Source of the DNA: a virus
Direction: 5' to 3' (one strand)
Length of the DNA stretch: 42,366 nt
Virus record (IMG/VR): IMGVR_UViG_3300003886_000013
Span: 1-42,366 of that record
Shown here: positions 22,862 to 31,052 of the stretch, one piece after another
How the letters are laid out: each line of letters begins with the position of its first letter
How positions within the stretch are numbered: position 1 is the first letter of the stretch
The notes under the pieces: generated by a model
Seen by the model: only the letters and a program-made list of their open reading frames with translations
Database searches by the model: none
Told to the model about the DNA's origin: nothing
Made by a program: the position numbers and the translations under genes

Positions 22862-22951
22862 AAAAAAAAAGCAATAGTTTCAATTTCAGAAGCCATTGAA
22901 AATGTATCTAATGCATTAATATCTACAAATAGTAACACAGCAATCATGTAA
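22858..22951 (+). pseudogene. Small ORF out of frame at an A10 run
   Basis: ATG 22858 is followed by exactly ten A (22861-22870). As written the frame soon stops at TGA, but with nine A it reads through AIVSISEAIENVSNALIS to TAA 22949, about 30 residues. Runs of nine or more A are known sites of RNA polymerase slippage, so the product could be made from a fraction of transcripts. A simple indel is the alternative. The ATGA overlap with the preceding peptide supports a real start. Confidence 0.4.
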
Positions 22952-22994
22952 GTAGTATTTATAATTATAGCCTTTTTTAATGTCAATTGTATAT

Positions 22995-23032
22995 ACCCTG
23001 TAATGGTTAATAGCCATTATGGGGTTTTTTTT
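22995..23032 (+). terminator. Rho-independent terminator after recA region
   Basis: A 12-bp stem (22995-23006/23014-23025, two G-U pairs) with a 7-nt loop is followed by eight T. It separates the recombination operon from the packaging operon. Confidence 0.92.
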
Positions 23033-23073
23033 ATGCTAAAAATTAATTATAAATGGTACACTCTAAATGTATC

Positions 23074-23102
23074 TTGACAACACACATTATTTTTTATAGA
23101 AT
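23074..23102 (+). promoter_or_regulatory. Sigma70-like promoter for the packaging/head operon
   Basis: TTGACA (23074-23079), 17-nt spacer, TAGAAT (23097-23102). Predicted initiation near 23109 leaves only a few nt before ATG 23112, so the TerS message may be nearly leaderless. There is no SD. Confidence 0.75.
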
Positions 23103-23111
23103 ACAATAACA

Positions 23112-23627
23112 ATGGGAAGAAAGAAAGATACAGATAAAAGAAAATTGGCCTTTAGAATGTTCCGAAAGGCAGGACCAACTCCTAAATTAACCTCTATTGC
23201 AGATGAACTTGGTGTATCAGCACCACTAATATCACAATGGAAAAAGGAAGATTTGTGGGATGAAAAGGTCTTGAAAACACAATCAATAATGAGGACAAGA
23301 ATGAAGGTAACTGAACAGGTAGAAGATTCTGGAATGCTAATGGAAGATGAATTATATTTAAATACCCTTAGAGAACTAGAAGCTTTAGTATTAGAGAAAG
23401 TATATACAGGAGAAATAGAGCCAATATCTTGGAGCGATGTAACTAATACGGTTAAACTCGCAAATGAACAGAGAAGGCTTATACTTGGTAAACCTACAAC
23501 AAGGACAGAAACAACCATAAGTGTAGAAATATCAGGATTAGACAATGACGAACTCAACAAACGACTTGCGGAAACACAAAGAGCAGTTGCTTTACTTGAA
23601 TCTGGAGAAGATACGCAAGAAGGCTAG
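23112..23627 (+). CDS. Terminase small subunit
   Basis: This 171-aa protein's N-terminal helix-turn-helix (LTSIADELGVSAPLISQWKK) recognises the packaging site. A helical region then mediates oligomerisation, and a C-terminal tail contacts TerL. Position immediately before TerL supports the call. The coding end overlaps the TerL frame by 83 bp. No SD precedes the start, which lies right at the predicted transcription start. Confidence 0.8.
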   Translation: MGRKKDTDKRKLAFRMFRKAGPTPKLTSIADELGVSAPLISQWKKEDLWDEKVLKTQSIMRTRMKVTEQVEDSGMLMEDELYLNTLRELEALVLEKVYTGEIEPISWSDVTNTVKLANEQRRLILGKPTTRTETTISVEISGLDNDELNKRLAETQRAVALLESGEDTQEG

Positions 23628-25026
23628 AGAGGACCCATTCGCATTCTCTCAATATATGGCAACTGATTTTGAATGTCCACTAGAAGAAATGCATAGACAG
23701 TGGCATGAGCATATTAATAATAACCAATATACTGTAATTACTTCTCCTAAAGATCATAGAAAGACTACTACTATAAGTGTAGAAAGAACTTTATGGGAAT
23801 TAGCTAGTAATCCTAACTTAAGAATAAAAATAATTAGCCACTCTGATAATTTATCGTGTAAAATCTTATCAGAAATTAAAGGACACATATCAAAAGAGGG
23901 TGGCAAATTTCATGATATATTTCCTGAGATAACAGATGCAGGTACTTCTCTTTGGTCTGCATCTAATATTAGTTTGCCATCTAATACTTTAAAAGATTCA
24001 TCACTTGAAGCATGTGGTATACTATCTTCTGCAACTGGTGGTAAAGCTGATTTAGTTATATTTGATGATGTAGTTTCCTTTAAAAATGCAATTCTTAACC
24101 CTAGTATGAGACAACAGGTTATAGATGCATTTTTTGGTAACTGGATGGATATTAAATCTGGACCAGAAGCAAGGATTATATACGTAGCAACACCTTGGCA
24201 TAGAGATGATTTAACTGCCAAGCTTTGTAATACCCTTAAATTTAATGCATATAAGTATTTTATAGATAAAGATTTTACTCCTGTATGGAAGAATCGTTGG
24301 CCGAAGGAAGCATTAATAGAAGAATTTAAATTTCGTGGTGCTGTGTATTTCAATCCAGCATTCCGTGGTTTAATGATGTCTGACTTTGATAAGGTATTTC
24401 AACCAGAATGGATAAAACAATGTTGTTATCCTAGAGATATGATGCCAAAGACGGACCACTTAGAAAGATTTATTGGGGTTGACTTAGCTATTGGACAAAC
24501 TAAGTCAGCCAAATATTCAGTTTTATTTGGACTAGCATTTGATGAAGAGAAGAAAATTAGGTATCCTGTAGATATTAGAAGGGGGAAATTTTCTTCTCCT
24601 GATACTGCTAGAGAGTTAATAGATCAGTACAATATGTTAAATCCAACCTGTGCTGTGGTAGAAAACAACTTCTATCAACAAGCTATAATAGATTGGTTGG
24701 AAGATTTACAAGGCGTAGAACTTAACATAGAGCCATTTACAACAGGTTCTCAACAAAAGAAAAGTTTAGAGTTTGGCGTACCAGCAATGGCAACAGACTT
24801 CCAAAATCGTAGGTGGATGATACCAATGGAGGAAGGGGAATATGATTGGGAAAAAGAAGTAGGTTGTGGTTGTAATATATGTACTTGGGTAACAGAGCTT
24901 TTACAATACCCATATGGTACTTGCACAGACACAGTAATGGCATGCTATCTTGCTGTTCAGGGAAGTAAAAAGTATTCTGCTGAAGGTGTGGGTAGTGGTG
25001 GATTTGCAAGTTGGAACATGGCATAA
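23545..25026 (+). CDS. Terminase large subunit
   Basis: This 493-aa protein has an ATPase domain with Walker A-like TSPKDHRKTT (Arg before Lys instead of Gly), a coupling region, Walker B LVIFDDV, and a C-terminal RNase H-type nuclease with FIGVDLAIGQT and VVENNFYQQ. It drives DNA translocation and cuts the concatemer. ATG 23545 lies inside the TerS gene; the stretch EKIRKKAREDPFAF before the core looks protein-like, supporting this upstream start. It is followed 10 bp later by portal. Confidence 0.9.
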   Translation: MTNSTNDLRKHKEQLLYLNLEKIRKKAREDPFAFSQYMATDFECPLEEMHRQWHEHINNNQYTVITSPKDHRKTTTISVERTLWELASNPNLRIKIISHSDNLSCKILSEIKGHISKEGGKFHDIFPEITDAGTSLWSASNISLPSNTLKDSSLEACGILSSATGGKADLVIFDDVVSFKNAILNPSMRQQVIDAFFGNWMDIKSGPEARIIYVATPWHRDDLTAKLCNTLKFNAYKYFIDKDFTPVWKNRWPKEALIEEFKFRGAVYFNPAFRGLMMSDFDKVFQPEWIKQCCYPRDMMPKTDHLERFIGVDLAIGQTKSAKYSVLFGLAFDEEKKIRYPVDIRRGKFSSPDTARELIDQYNMLNPTCAVVENNFYQQAIIDWLEDLQGVELNIEPFTTGSQQKKSLEFGVPAMATDFQNRRWMIPMEEGEYDWEKEVGCGCNICTWVTELLQYPYGTCTDTVMACYLAVQGSKKYSAEGVGSGGFASWNMA

Positions 25027-25036
25027 AGGAAAATAA

Positions 25037-26506
25037 ATGACAAAAAAGAATAAAGTAAGTGATAACGGTTACCGTGTATTAGACTTTGATGATAATGAAA
25101 TTGGTATGGATTTCTCTGATGCATTACAATTAATAAAGAATCACTCTGCTGAAGTTGTTGATGATAAAACAATAAGATTATCTGAAGATTTGTATGATGC
25201 TAATGGTTTTGCAGTTAAACGTGGATGGCGTAGTGATCATGAAAATAATCAGCAAGCGTGGAGTTATTCATCTCAAAATTTACAGAGAGATTTTTTACTT
25301 TCGTTTGATACTCTAAGAGAATTGTATAGAAGATCAGCACATATAAGACCAGCAGTAGATAGTATTGTAAAAGAAATAGCCCATTTACCAATAAGAGTTG
25401 AAGGTAGAGGTGCAAAAAAAGTAGAAGAATTTATAGATAGACCAAACATTTCTAAAGATACATGGCCCACATTAATACAAAAATTTCTAGTTGATTTACT
25501 TGTATGTGACCAAGCAGTAATTGAAAAAGTAAGAAATTTAAATGGTGATATTGTAGAGATGTATGTTAGAGATGGTACACAGTTTAGACCTGTAGTAGAT
25601 TCAACAAGATCATATACAACATACTATAAACAAGTAATAATGGATAAGGGTGGTAGAGAAGTAGGAAGTATAGCACATGATGTAGATGATATAATTTGGG
25701 TTGTACAATTCCCAAGAACATATTCATTTTATGGAACTCCTATTATAGAGACCATAATAAATGAAGTGTCAACCTTAATGTTTTCATCTCAATCTATAGC
25801 TAGAGGTTTTGTAGATGATGAGCTACCGCCTGGTGTTTTGTTTTTAGATAAAATTGGTAAAGCTGCATATGAGAGAGCTAAAGCACAGTTTGAATCAAGT
25901 CGTGGTGAACGTGGTAAGAAACAAATGAAGGTTATTGATAATGTTGGTAATGCAAATTGGATTCCTTTTACTAGACCATTTAGAGAAATGCAATTAGCAG
26001 AATTGACTATGATTATACAAGAAGTAGTAAATAGAAACTTTGGTGTTTCAAGTTTAGATACAGGTGATGGTAGTGGTTTAACAAGGGCTACAGCAGATAG
26101 ATTGTGGAAAACTAGCAGGTCAAAGTTATTTAGACCACTAGTTAATTTGCTAACTATTAAACTAAATAAAGAATTAGTGAAAGAAATATCACCAGGTGCT
26201 GAATTAAGTTTCGTTATGGAACCAGTAGTTGATGCTTCAACCGCATTAGAATTATCAGATGGTGGTGTTATAACTAAGAATGAGGCCAGAAAAGTATTGA
26301 ATTTTGACCCTGTTCCAGGCGGAGACAAACTCGCGGTACGTGTTGGGAATCAATATATTGTACTTGATAATGATGGTGGTACACCTTCTGGTATTAGTAA
26401 TAATGAGTTGTCTAATACAAAACCAACAGAAGACAATGAAAATTTAATAGATGAAAATACAGATATAAAAGATAAACCAAAAAAAGAAAAAGTAGTTAAA
26501 AAATAA
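25037..26506 (+). CDS. Portal protein
   Basis: This 489-aa protein's portal-type N-terminal helix region (FDTLRELYRRSAHIRPAVDS) is followed by a conserved core with VVQFPRTYSFYGTP and later SLDTGDGSGLTRATADRLW. Portal dodecamers form the DNA entry and exit channel. The last 50 residues are acidic, then Lys-rich. Position between TerL and protease is standard. SD aaagga precedes ATG 25037. A homing endonuclease gene follows, and the stop codon lies in a hairpin arm. Confidence 0.87.
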   Translation: MTKKNKVSDNGYRVLDFDDNEIGMDFSDALQLIKNHSAEVVDDKTIRLSEDLYDANGFAVKRGWRSDHENNQQAWSYSSQNLQRDFLLSFDTLRELYRRSAHIRPAVDSIVKEIAHLPIRVEGRGAKKVEEFIDRPNISKDTWPTLIQKFLVDLLVCDQAVIEKVRNLNGDIVEMYVRDGTQFRPVVDSTRSYTTYYKQVIMDKGGREVGSIAHDVDDIIWVVQFPRTYSFYGTPIIETIINEVSTLMFSSQSIARGFVDDELPPGVLFLDKIGKAAYERAKAQFESSRGERGKKQMKVIDNVGNANWIPFTRPFREMQLAELTMIIQEVVNRNFGVSSLDTGDGSGLTRATADRLWKTSRSKLFRPLVNLLTIKLNKELVKEISPGAELSFVMEPVVDASTALELSDGGVITKNEARKVLNFDPVPGGDKLAVRVGNQYIVLDNDGGTPSGISNNELSNTKPTEDNENLIDENTDIKDKPKKEKVVKK

Positions 26507-26555
26507 GGGCTAGTGTCTATAGCATGAAATCTGCATTCCTAGCAGTTGCCCTTAT
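26503..26555 (+). promoter_or_regulatory. Hairpin spanning the portal stop codon
   Basis: ATAAGGGC (26503-26510) pairs with GCCCTTAT (26548-26555) over 8 bp, with a possible inner CTAG/CTAG pairing. No T run follows, so it is not a standard terminator. It precedes the homing endonuclease and may limit its expression or mark the insertion junction. Confidence 0.45.
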
Positions 26556-26590
26556 GTACATTTTATAGGAAATTATTTAAGGAGAATGAT

Positions 26591-27205
26591 ATGAATATAG
26601 AAGATGAAGTCAAAAAATTATTTGATGAATGTTATATGAAAGAAGGAAGACGATTTTGTAAACGTACACTAATAGAAGATGGTGTAAAATATTATGCAAC
26701 TATTATGTTAGCTAGAATAGTTTGGAATTTGAACAATACGTACGATAAAATAGTATATAATGATAATTGTGTTATACATCATAAAGATGGAAATAAATTA
26801 AATGATAGCATTAGTAATTTGATTAAAATAACTAAAAAAGAACATGGAGTTATTCATGGTACAGGTAATAAAAATGCTATGTATGGCAAAAATATAACAG
26901 AAGAACATAGAAAAAATTTATCTTTATCTCGTATAGGAGAGAAAAATCATATGTATGGAAAATTTGGTAAAGATGCCCCTAACTACGGATTAAAAAGAAC
27001 ACAAGAAACTAAAGATAAAATATCTGAAGGCGTTAGAGGTAAAAATAATTATAATTACGGTATAAAATGGTCTGACGATAGGAAGAAAAAACAATTTTTA
27101 GCAGTAAAAAGATGGTGGAAAAATAAAAAATTACAAGATATTGTAAGTAAGTTAGGTAGAGAAGTAAATAGTATTTGTTTGTATGAATCTGAATATGTAA
27201 AATAA
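26591..27205 (+). CDS. Free-standing HNH homing endonuclease with NUMOD3 repeats
   Basis: A 204-aa protein from ATG 26591, set by aaggag at 26579-26584. The HNH core is VIHHKDGNKLNDSISNL. It is followed by several NUMOD3-like DNA-binding repeats (KNAMYGKN, KNHMYGKF, NNYNYGIKW). This is a selfish element that cuts intron- or HEG-free alleles of a nearby site, here between portal and the next head gene. It is more AT-rich than its neighbours and Lys-rich. Catalytic HH and Asn are intact, so it is probably active. Confidence 0.9.
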   Translation: MNIEDEVKKLFDECYMKEGRRFCKRTLIEDGVKYYATIMLARIVWNLNNTYDKIVYNDNCVIHHKDGNKLNDSISNLIKITKKEHGVIHGTGNKNAMYGKNITEEHRKNLSLSRIGEKNHMYGKFGKDAPNYGLKRTQETKDKISEGVRGKNNYNYGIKWSDDRKKKQFLAVKRWWKNKKLQDIVSKLGREVNSICLYESEYVK

Positions 27206-27221
27206 ATAGTAAGGAGTAGTT

Positions 27222-27965
27222 ATGGCTGAAGAAATAGAAGATGAAGAGATATATGATCTGTCCAAAGAAGTTGTTTTGGCAGATTTAGATGATGAAGGCT
27301 TATTGTTCAGAGAATCTATAATTAAAACATTTTATGAGACAGCAAACAGAACTAGTAAACCTGTTTATGGTTTTACTAAAGATCAGTTGCAAGAAATGGC
27401 AAATTTAATTGTAGAAGAATTCCGTTCACGAGGTAGAGATTATAAAGTTCCTCTGGATAGAAGTGGTGGTGAATGTGGTATAGAAAGATCACATGTAAAA
27501 GATGAAGTAATAAAGACCAAAGGTAAAACAAAGGATTTTTTTAGGTTTGTTGGTGATATGGAAGTAAGATTAAGAGATTTCGAGTTTAGTACAGCTATGT
27601 GTGAATATTGTACATATTTTTATAATATGCGTTGTGGTGTATTAGAACATATTGTTACACCAACTCAAGTTTGTGATGCTTATTCTGGTGGATATTTTAT
27701 GGATGATAGTGGTCGTAAATATATAATAGAAGATTTAGGTGGTTTTATAAGTGGGTTGATGCAAACACAACCATTGCAAAAAATTCTTGTAAGAATGTTA
27801 GATGCTCCTGTTGGTATGTTGTTAATTTTTAAAGATGGTATGGCATCACCACATTATTTTTCTGTTACTATGAACGAGTTTATTGAAGATACAGTAAGTA
27901 AACACCACTGGACTCAAAATGAAGTAAATAAACTTTCTGGTTTGGGAGGTATTGGTAATGAGTAA
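27222..27965 (+). CDS. Head-module protein with four-Cys cluster
   Basis: This 247-aa protein is conserved by position between portal and protease. A motif with C-x2-C-x6-C-x11-C (MCEYCTYF, MRCGVLE, TQVCDAY) resembles small HiPIP-like or Zn clusters seen in phage head-module proteins, a resemblance from memory. The N-terminus is acidic. SD aaggag precedes ATG 27222, and the stop overlaps the protease start by 8 bp. The exact role is unknown. Confidence 0.6.
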   Translation: MAEEIEDEEIYDLSKEVVLADLDDEGLLFRESIIKTFYETANRTSKPVYGFTKDQLQEMANLIVEEFRSRGRDYKVPLDRSGGECGIERSHVKDEVIKTKGKTKDFFRFVGDMEVRLRDFEFSTAMCEYCTYFYNMRCGVLEHIVTPTQVCDAYSGGYFMDDSGRKYIIEDLGGFISGLMQTQPLQKILVRMLDAPVGMLLIFKDGMASPHYFSVTMNEFIEDTVSKHHWTQNEVNKLSGLGGIGNE

Positions 27966-29148
27966 AGAATTTAAAATAAGTACTGATCTGCATATCACAA
28001 GACATGCAGATACTGAAGGTCGTTGGATTATAGAGGGGATAGCCACTACTGCTGATCTGGATGTTGACGGTTTATATATTTCAGAAGAAGCGTTGATTGG
28101 TGCTGAAGGTGATTTGAGAAAATATACTACACTCTTGTATAACCATGACAGAGATAAAGAGATAGGTAAGATATTAGAAGTTAAATATCAACCAGAACAG
28201 AGAGCTTTGTGGATTAAAGCATTGATTTCTAAGACTGTACCAGATATTTGGCTTAAGATACAAGAAGAGGTTCTTAATAAATTTAGTGTGAGTGGTACTG
28301 CATTAGATTTTACCGAGAAATTTGTTAAAGGTTTAGATAAGGTAGTAAAGTATGTGAACCAAATGAGATTATTTGAAACATCATTGGTAACTGTACCAGC
28401 AGATGCTAGCGCAAGAACGATGGCATTTTACGTAGAAAAATCAATGAAAACTAATAAGGAGAGTAAGATGGCGAATAAGAAGAAAGAAACTAAAATAACA
28501 AAGAATCAAGAAACTGTAGATGGAACTGTTGAGAGAGATGCCAAGGCAATTGATTTGATGGTAGATTCTGTAGAAGATGCATTACGTTCTGAGGATAAAG
28601 AAGTTCAGGTTAATACGCTTAGAAGTGTTCTTGATTTTTTAAAGGCAACCAAAGCTATAGAAGGTGAAGGTTCTGTTGCTAAGAGTCTAACACTTGAGGA
28701 TATTGTCAAAGCAGTAGATAGTGTTTTTGAAGCTAGATTTACAGACATTAAGGAATCAGTAGTTGCACTTGCATCAACAGCTAAAGATGTGGTTGAAAAG
28801 TCTGCTAAAAAGGAAGCTGACGAAACCATAGAAAAAGAAAAAGAGGAGGATAAAGAAGTGGATATAGAAAAATCTGCCGATAAGGTTGAGAAGAAAGAAG
28901 ATGCACCAGCAAAAGAAGATGATAGGATTACTTCACTGGAAAGGTCTATAGCAGGACTGGCCGAAGCAGTAAAATCTACGCTACCTATCAGAAAAGGTGT
29001 TGGTTCTGAGAGTCACAAAGAAGATATTCGTGGTGAGAAAGCAGAAGATGAGGACATAACTAAATCTGCTAAGTATAAAGCACTTAGTTGGTCTGAAAAG
29101 TTACAAGCACTTAATGATAGAGCAGAAAAAATTAAAGAAGAGAAATAA
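27958..29148 (+). CDS. Prohead protease with C-terminal scaffold domain
   Basis: A 396-aa protein from ATG 27958 (SD gggaggt at 27944-27950), preferred over TTG 27952. The N-terminal about 165 residues form a U35-type protease with catalytic His in LLYNHDRDKEIG and Ser in FSVSGTA. The C-terminal half is highly charged and coiled (KEKEEDKEVDIEKS), as expected for a scaffold. The protease cleaves scaffold and capsid during maturation. An internal start at 28468 probably makes free scaffold. Confidence 0.85.
   Translation: MSKEFKISTDLHITRHADTEGRWIIEGIATTADLDVDGLYISEEALIGAEGDLRKYTTLLYNHDRDKEIGKILEVKYQPEQRALWIKALISKTVPDIWLKIQEEVLNKFSVSGTALDFTEKFVKGLDKVVKYVNQMRLFETSLVTVPADASARTMAFYVEKSMKTNKESKMANKKKETKITKNQETVDGTVERDAKAIDLMVDSVEDALRSEDKEVQVNTLRSVLDFLKATKAIEGEGSVAKSLTLEDIVKAVDSVFEARFTDIKESVVALASTAKDVVEKSAKKEADETIEKEKEEDKEVDIEKSADKVEKKEDAPAKEDDRITSLERSIAGLAEAVKSTLPIRKGVGSESHKEDIRGEKAEDEDITKSAKYKALSWSEKLQALNDRAEKIKEEK
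28468..29148 (+). CDS. Nested scaffold protein (internal start)
   Basis: In frame within the protease gene, ATG 28468 has a perfect aaggag (28456-28461) with 6-nt spacing and would give a 226-aa charged, coiled scaffold without the protease domain. This is the arrangement of lambda C/Nu3. The start lies exactly at the protease/scaffold junction, which supports function. Confidence 0.7.
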   Translation: MANKKKETKITKNQETVDGTVERDAKAIDLMVDSVEDALRSEDKEVQVNTLRSVLDFLKATKAIEGEGSVAKSLTLEDIVKAVDSVFEARFTDIKESVVALASTAKDVVEKSAKKEADETIEKEKEEDKEVDIEKSADKVEKKEDAPAKEDDRITSLERSIAGLAEAVKSTLPIRKGVGSESHKEDIRGEKAEDEDITKSAKYKALSWSEKLQALNDRAEKIKEEK

Positions 29149-29178
29149 TAGTAAATTTTAAATAGAAGGAGATTTAAT

Positions 29179-30123
29179 ATGGGTAATAAATGGCAAACAG
29201 AAATTAAGAGGTCTCTTAGTTATGATGGAGGTACACAAGGTGTATTAATTCAACCAGAAGTAGATAAGATCGTAACAGAAATTATAGAGTACAAAAATCC
29301 TCTTAGACAAAATATACCAAGGAAGCAGAGAAATTCTGATTCTTGGTTGTTAAACAGGCGTAGTGCTGCCGCTGCAAATACAGTAGCACAATGGGTAAAT
29401 GATTTAACAGAACCAGATATAGATAATACTTCACAGGCAAGATTTTCTTTCCAATTCAGAACACTATTGGCAAGAGGTAAAGTAACTAGGTTTGCACAAG
29501 ATGCAGGTCGTAGTTATATTGATGTATTGTCTGAGGAAATAGAATCTAGAGCAAGAGCTTTTAAGGATTTAGAAGAGAATGCTATGTTCTACGGTAATAA
29601 CTCAGTAAATTCTACACAGCCAGATGGTTTAACAACTTTAATTACTGGATCTCAGATAGTTAAAGCATCAACTGTTGCTGGTGGAGGAGCTTTGACTCTC
29701 ACCAAAATAGATGAAACTGTTGATCAATGTGCTGGTTCACCAGATTTAATGGTAACATCAAAACAATCTAGGAGAAGGATAAATGCTCTACTTCAAGGTG
29801 AGCAAAGATTTGTCAATACAACTGAGGTTGCTGGTGGATTTAGAGTATTATCTTACGATGATATTCCAATATTCGCATCAACTAACGTTACTAATGACTT
29901 CTGGTTTGATGGAACACAGGTTGTTGGTACAACTGGTGATACTTCTCACTTATTTGTATTAGACACTTCTGAGTTCTGGGTCGGTTATATGAATGATGTA
30001 ACTGTATCACCGTTAAGTAAGACAAGTTCACAATTTGATCAGTTTGATATTTTTGAAGATGTTGCCTTTGTAATGAGAAATACTATAAACAATGCAATGT
30101 TAGTAGGTTTCGATAATCAGTAA
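29179..30123 (+). CDS. Major capsid protein (HK97-fold type)
   Basis: This 314-aa protein has features of phage major capsids: a conserved N-terminal region (VDKIVTEIIEYKNPLRQ), an Ala-rich strand, KVTRFAQDAG, a long helix EIESRARAFKDLEENAMFYG, and an axial-domain-like end. Position after the protease/scaffold and a strong aaggag SD agree with a very abundant protein. A terminator follows 20 bp after the stop. No delta domain is present, consistent with a separate scaffold. Confidence 0.87.
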   Translation: MGNKWQTEIKRSLSYDGGTQGVLIQPEVDKIVTEIIEYKNPLRQNIPRKQRNSDSWLLNRRSAAAANTVAQWVNDLTEPDIDNTSQARFSFQFRTLLARGKVTRFAQDAGRSYIDVLSEEIESRARAFKDLEENAMFYGNNSVNSTQPDGLTTLITGSQIVKASTVAGGGALTLTKIDETVDQCAGSPDLMVTSKQSRRRINALLQGEQRFVNTTEVAGGFRVLSYDDIPIFASTNVTNDFWFDGTQVVGTTGDTSHLFVLDTSEFWVGYMNDVTVSPLSKTSSQFDQFDIFEDVAFVMRNTINNAMLVGFDNQ

Positions 30124-30143
30124 GCTGTAATGTAATTTTTTTA

Positions 30144-30176
30144 TGTGCCCTCTCTTAATTGTAGAGGGCACATTTT
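30144..30176 (+). terminator. Rho-independent terminator after the capsid gene
   Basis: A perfect 10-bp stem (30144-30153/30163-30172) with a 9-nt loop is followed by TTTT. It limits transcription after the capsid gene, probably giving excess capsid mRNA with partial readthrough. Confidence 0.92.
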
Positions 30177-30195
30177 ATAAGGATAAAGGTGATTT

Positions 30196-30528
30196 ATGAA
30201 GAATATGTTATTTAGTTTAATTCTAAGTGGTGCGTTGTTAGTAAGTAGCGTAGTGTTTGCTAAAGATTTAACTGTTAAGTGTGATTTAGACACATTAGCT
30301 ATAGGATATATAGTAGAAGAGTCAGATGATCTAGGTATAACATGGGTAGAAGTAAGTAACACATCATCTAATATTGCAGTTATTGTTAATGTACCAGAAG
30401 ATAAACATATAATGTTTAGATTTGCTAACTATAATAGTGTTGGTAAGACTTATAGATATGATGCAGGAGTTTGGTATAATGGAACATTTACCGTACCGTT
30501 AATACCTTCAAACACAGGAATGGAATAA
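30196..30528 (+). CDS. Exported beta-rich protein with signal peptide
   Basis: This 110-aa protein has a clear Sec signal peptide (MKNMLFSLILSGALLVSSV then VFA, cleavage before KDL). The remaining 88 residues are beta-rich with aromatic positions and could form an Ig-like or fibronectin-like domain. A secreted protein encoded right after the capsid gene is unusual. It may act in the periplasm or at the surface of the infected cell. The role is unknown. Confidence 0.6.
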   Translation: MKNMLFSLILSGALLVSSVVFAKDLTVKCDLDTLAIGYIVEESDDLGITWVEVSNTSSNIAVIVNVPEDKHIMFRFANYNSVGKTYRYDAGVWYNGTFTVPLIPSNTGME

Positions 30529-30553
30529 TATATTTTAATTTTAGGAGAATATT

Positions 30554-30850
30554 ATGTGGGAAATTATGTTAATTAATTTAGTAATAGGATTAGGTTCAGC
30601 ACTTACTACAAGTATTGGTACTTATGTTGCTAAAAAGGAAAAAGCAAAAGCAGAAGGTGTTGTAGAGGATTTTAATATGGGTAAGTTTGCAAGAACTATG
30701 AGCACTGGTATTTTATCAGGTATAATCACATATTTTGCAGGTGGTGGTGTATCAAACCCAGAAGCTACAGTAGTTGGTAATTTAGGGATTGTTAATGTTT
30801 TAGACCAGGGAATTAAGTTTTTCTGGAGGTTGTTTTCTAAAAAGAAATAG
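30554..30850 (+). CDS. Small membrane protein, function unknown
   Basis: This 98-aa protein has an N-terminal hydrophobic segment (about 5-28), a charged loop, then a second hydrophobic region (GILSGIITYFAGGGVS) and a basic end. Holin-like topology is possible, but no lysin is adjacent, so I do not call it a holin. SD taggag precedes ATG 30554. Confidence 0.5.
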   Translation: MWEIMLINLVIGLGSALTTSIGTYVAKKEKAKAEGVVEDFNMGKFARTMSTGILSGIITYFAGGGVSNPEATVVGNLGIVNVLDQGIKFFWRLFSKKK

Positions 30851-30859
30851 GAGATTATT

Positions 30860-31042
30860 TTGGAAAAAAAGAGATTTGAATTAAAAGGACCGGCAATGTG
30901 GTCTGATATTAATGAGTATAAAGAACCAACATATGATGAAGTTGTAATAATAAGGAAGGGTGTTGGTTATACAGACAAAGAACATGTTGCTAAAAGATTA
31001 GAGAAATTTGGTTATACTATCAAAGATTTACAAGAAAAATAA
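30860..31042 (+). CDS. Small hypothetical protein, TTG start
   Basis: This 60-aa charged protein has SD aggaga before TTG 30860. The second half (YTDKEHVAKRLEKFGYTIKD) looks helical. It lies in the structural module between membrane and neck-region genes. Unknown. Confidence 0.5.
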   Translation: MEKKRFELKGPAMWSDINEYKEPTYDEVVIIRKGVGYTDKEHVAKRLEKFGYTIKDLQEK

Positions 31043-31052
31043 AAGGTGGTAA

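Noticed and set aside
26546-26590. Upstream extension of the homing endonuclease
   Set aside because: It lacks an SD and overlaps the hairpin; ATG 26591 has an ideal aaggag.
30554-30850. Holin
   Set aside because: Two hydrophobic segments are present but there is no endolysin or spanin nearby and the charge pattern is not diagnostic.
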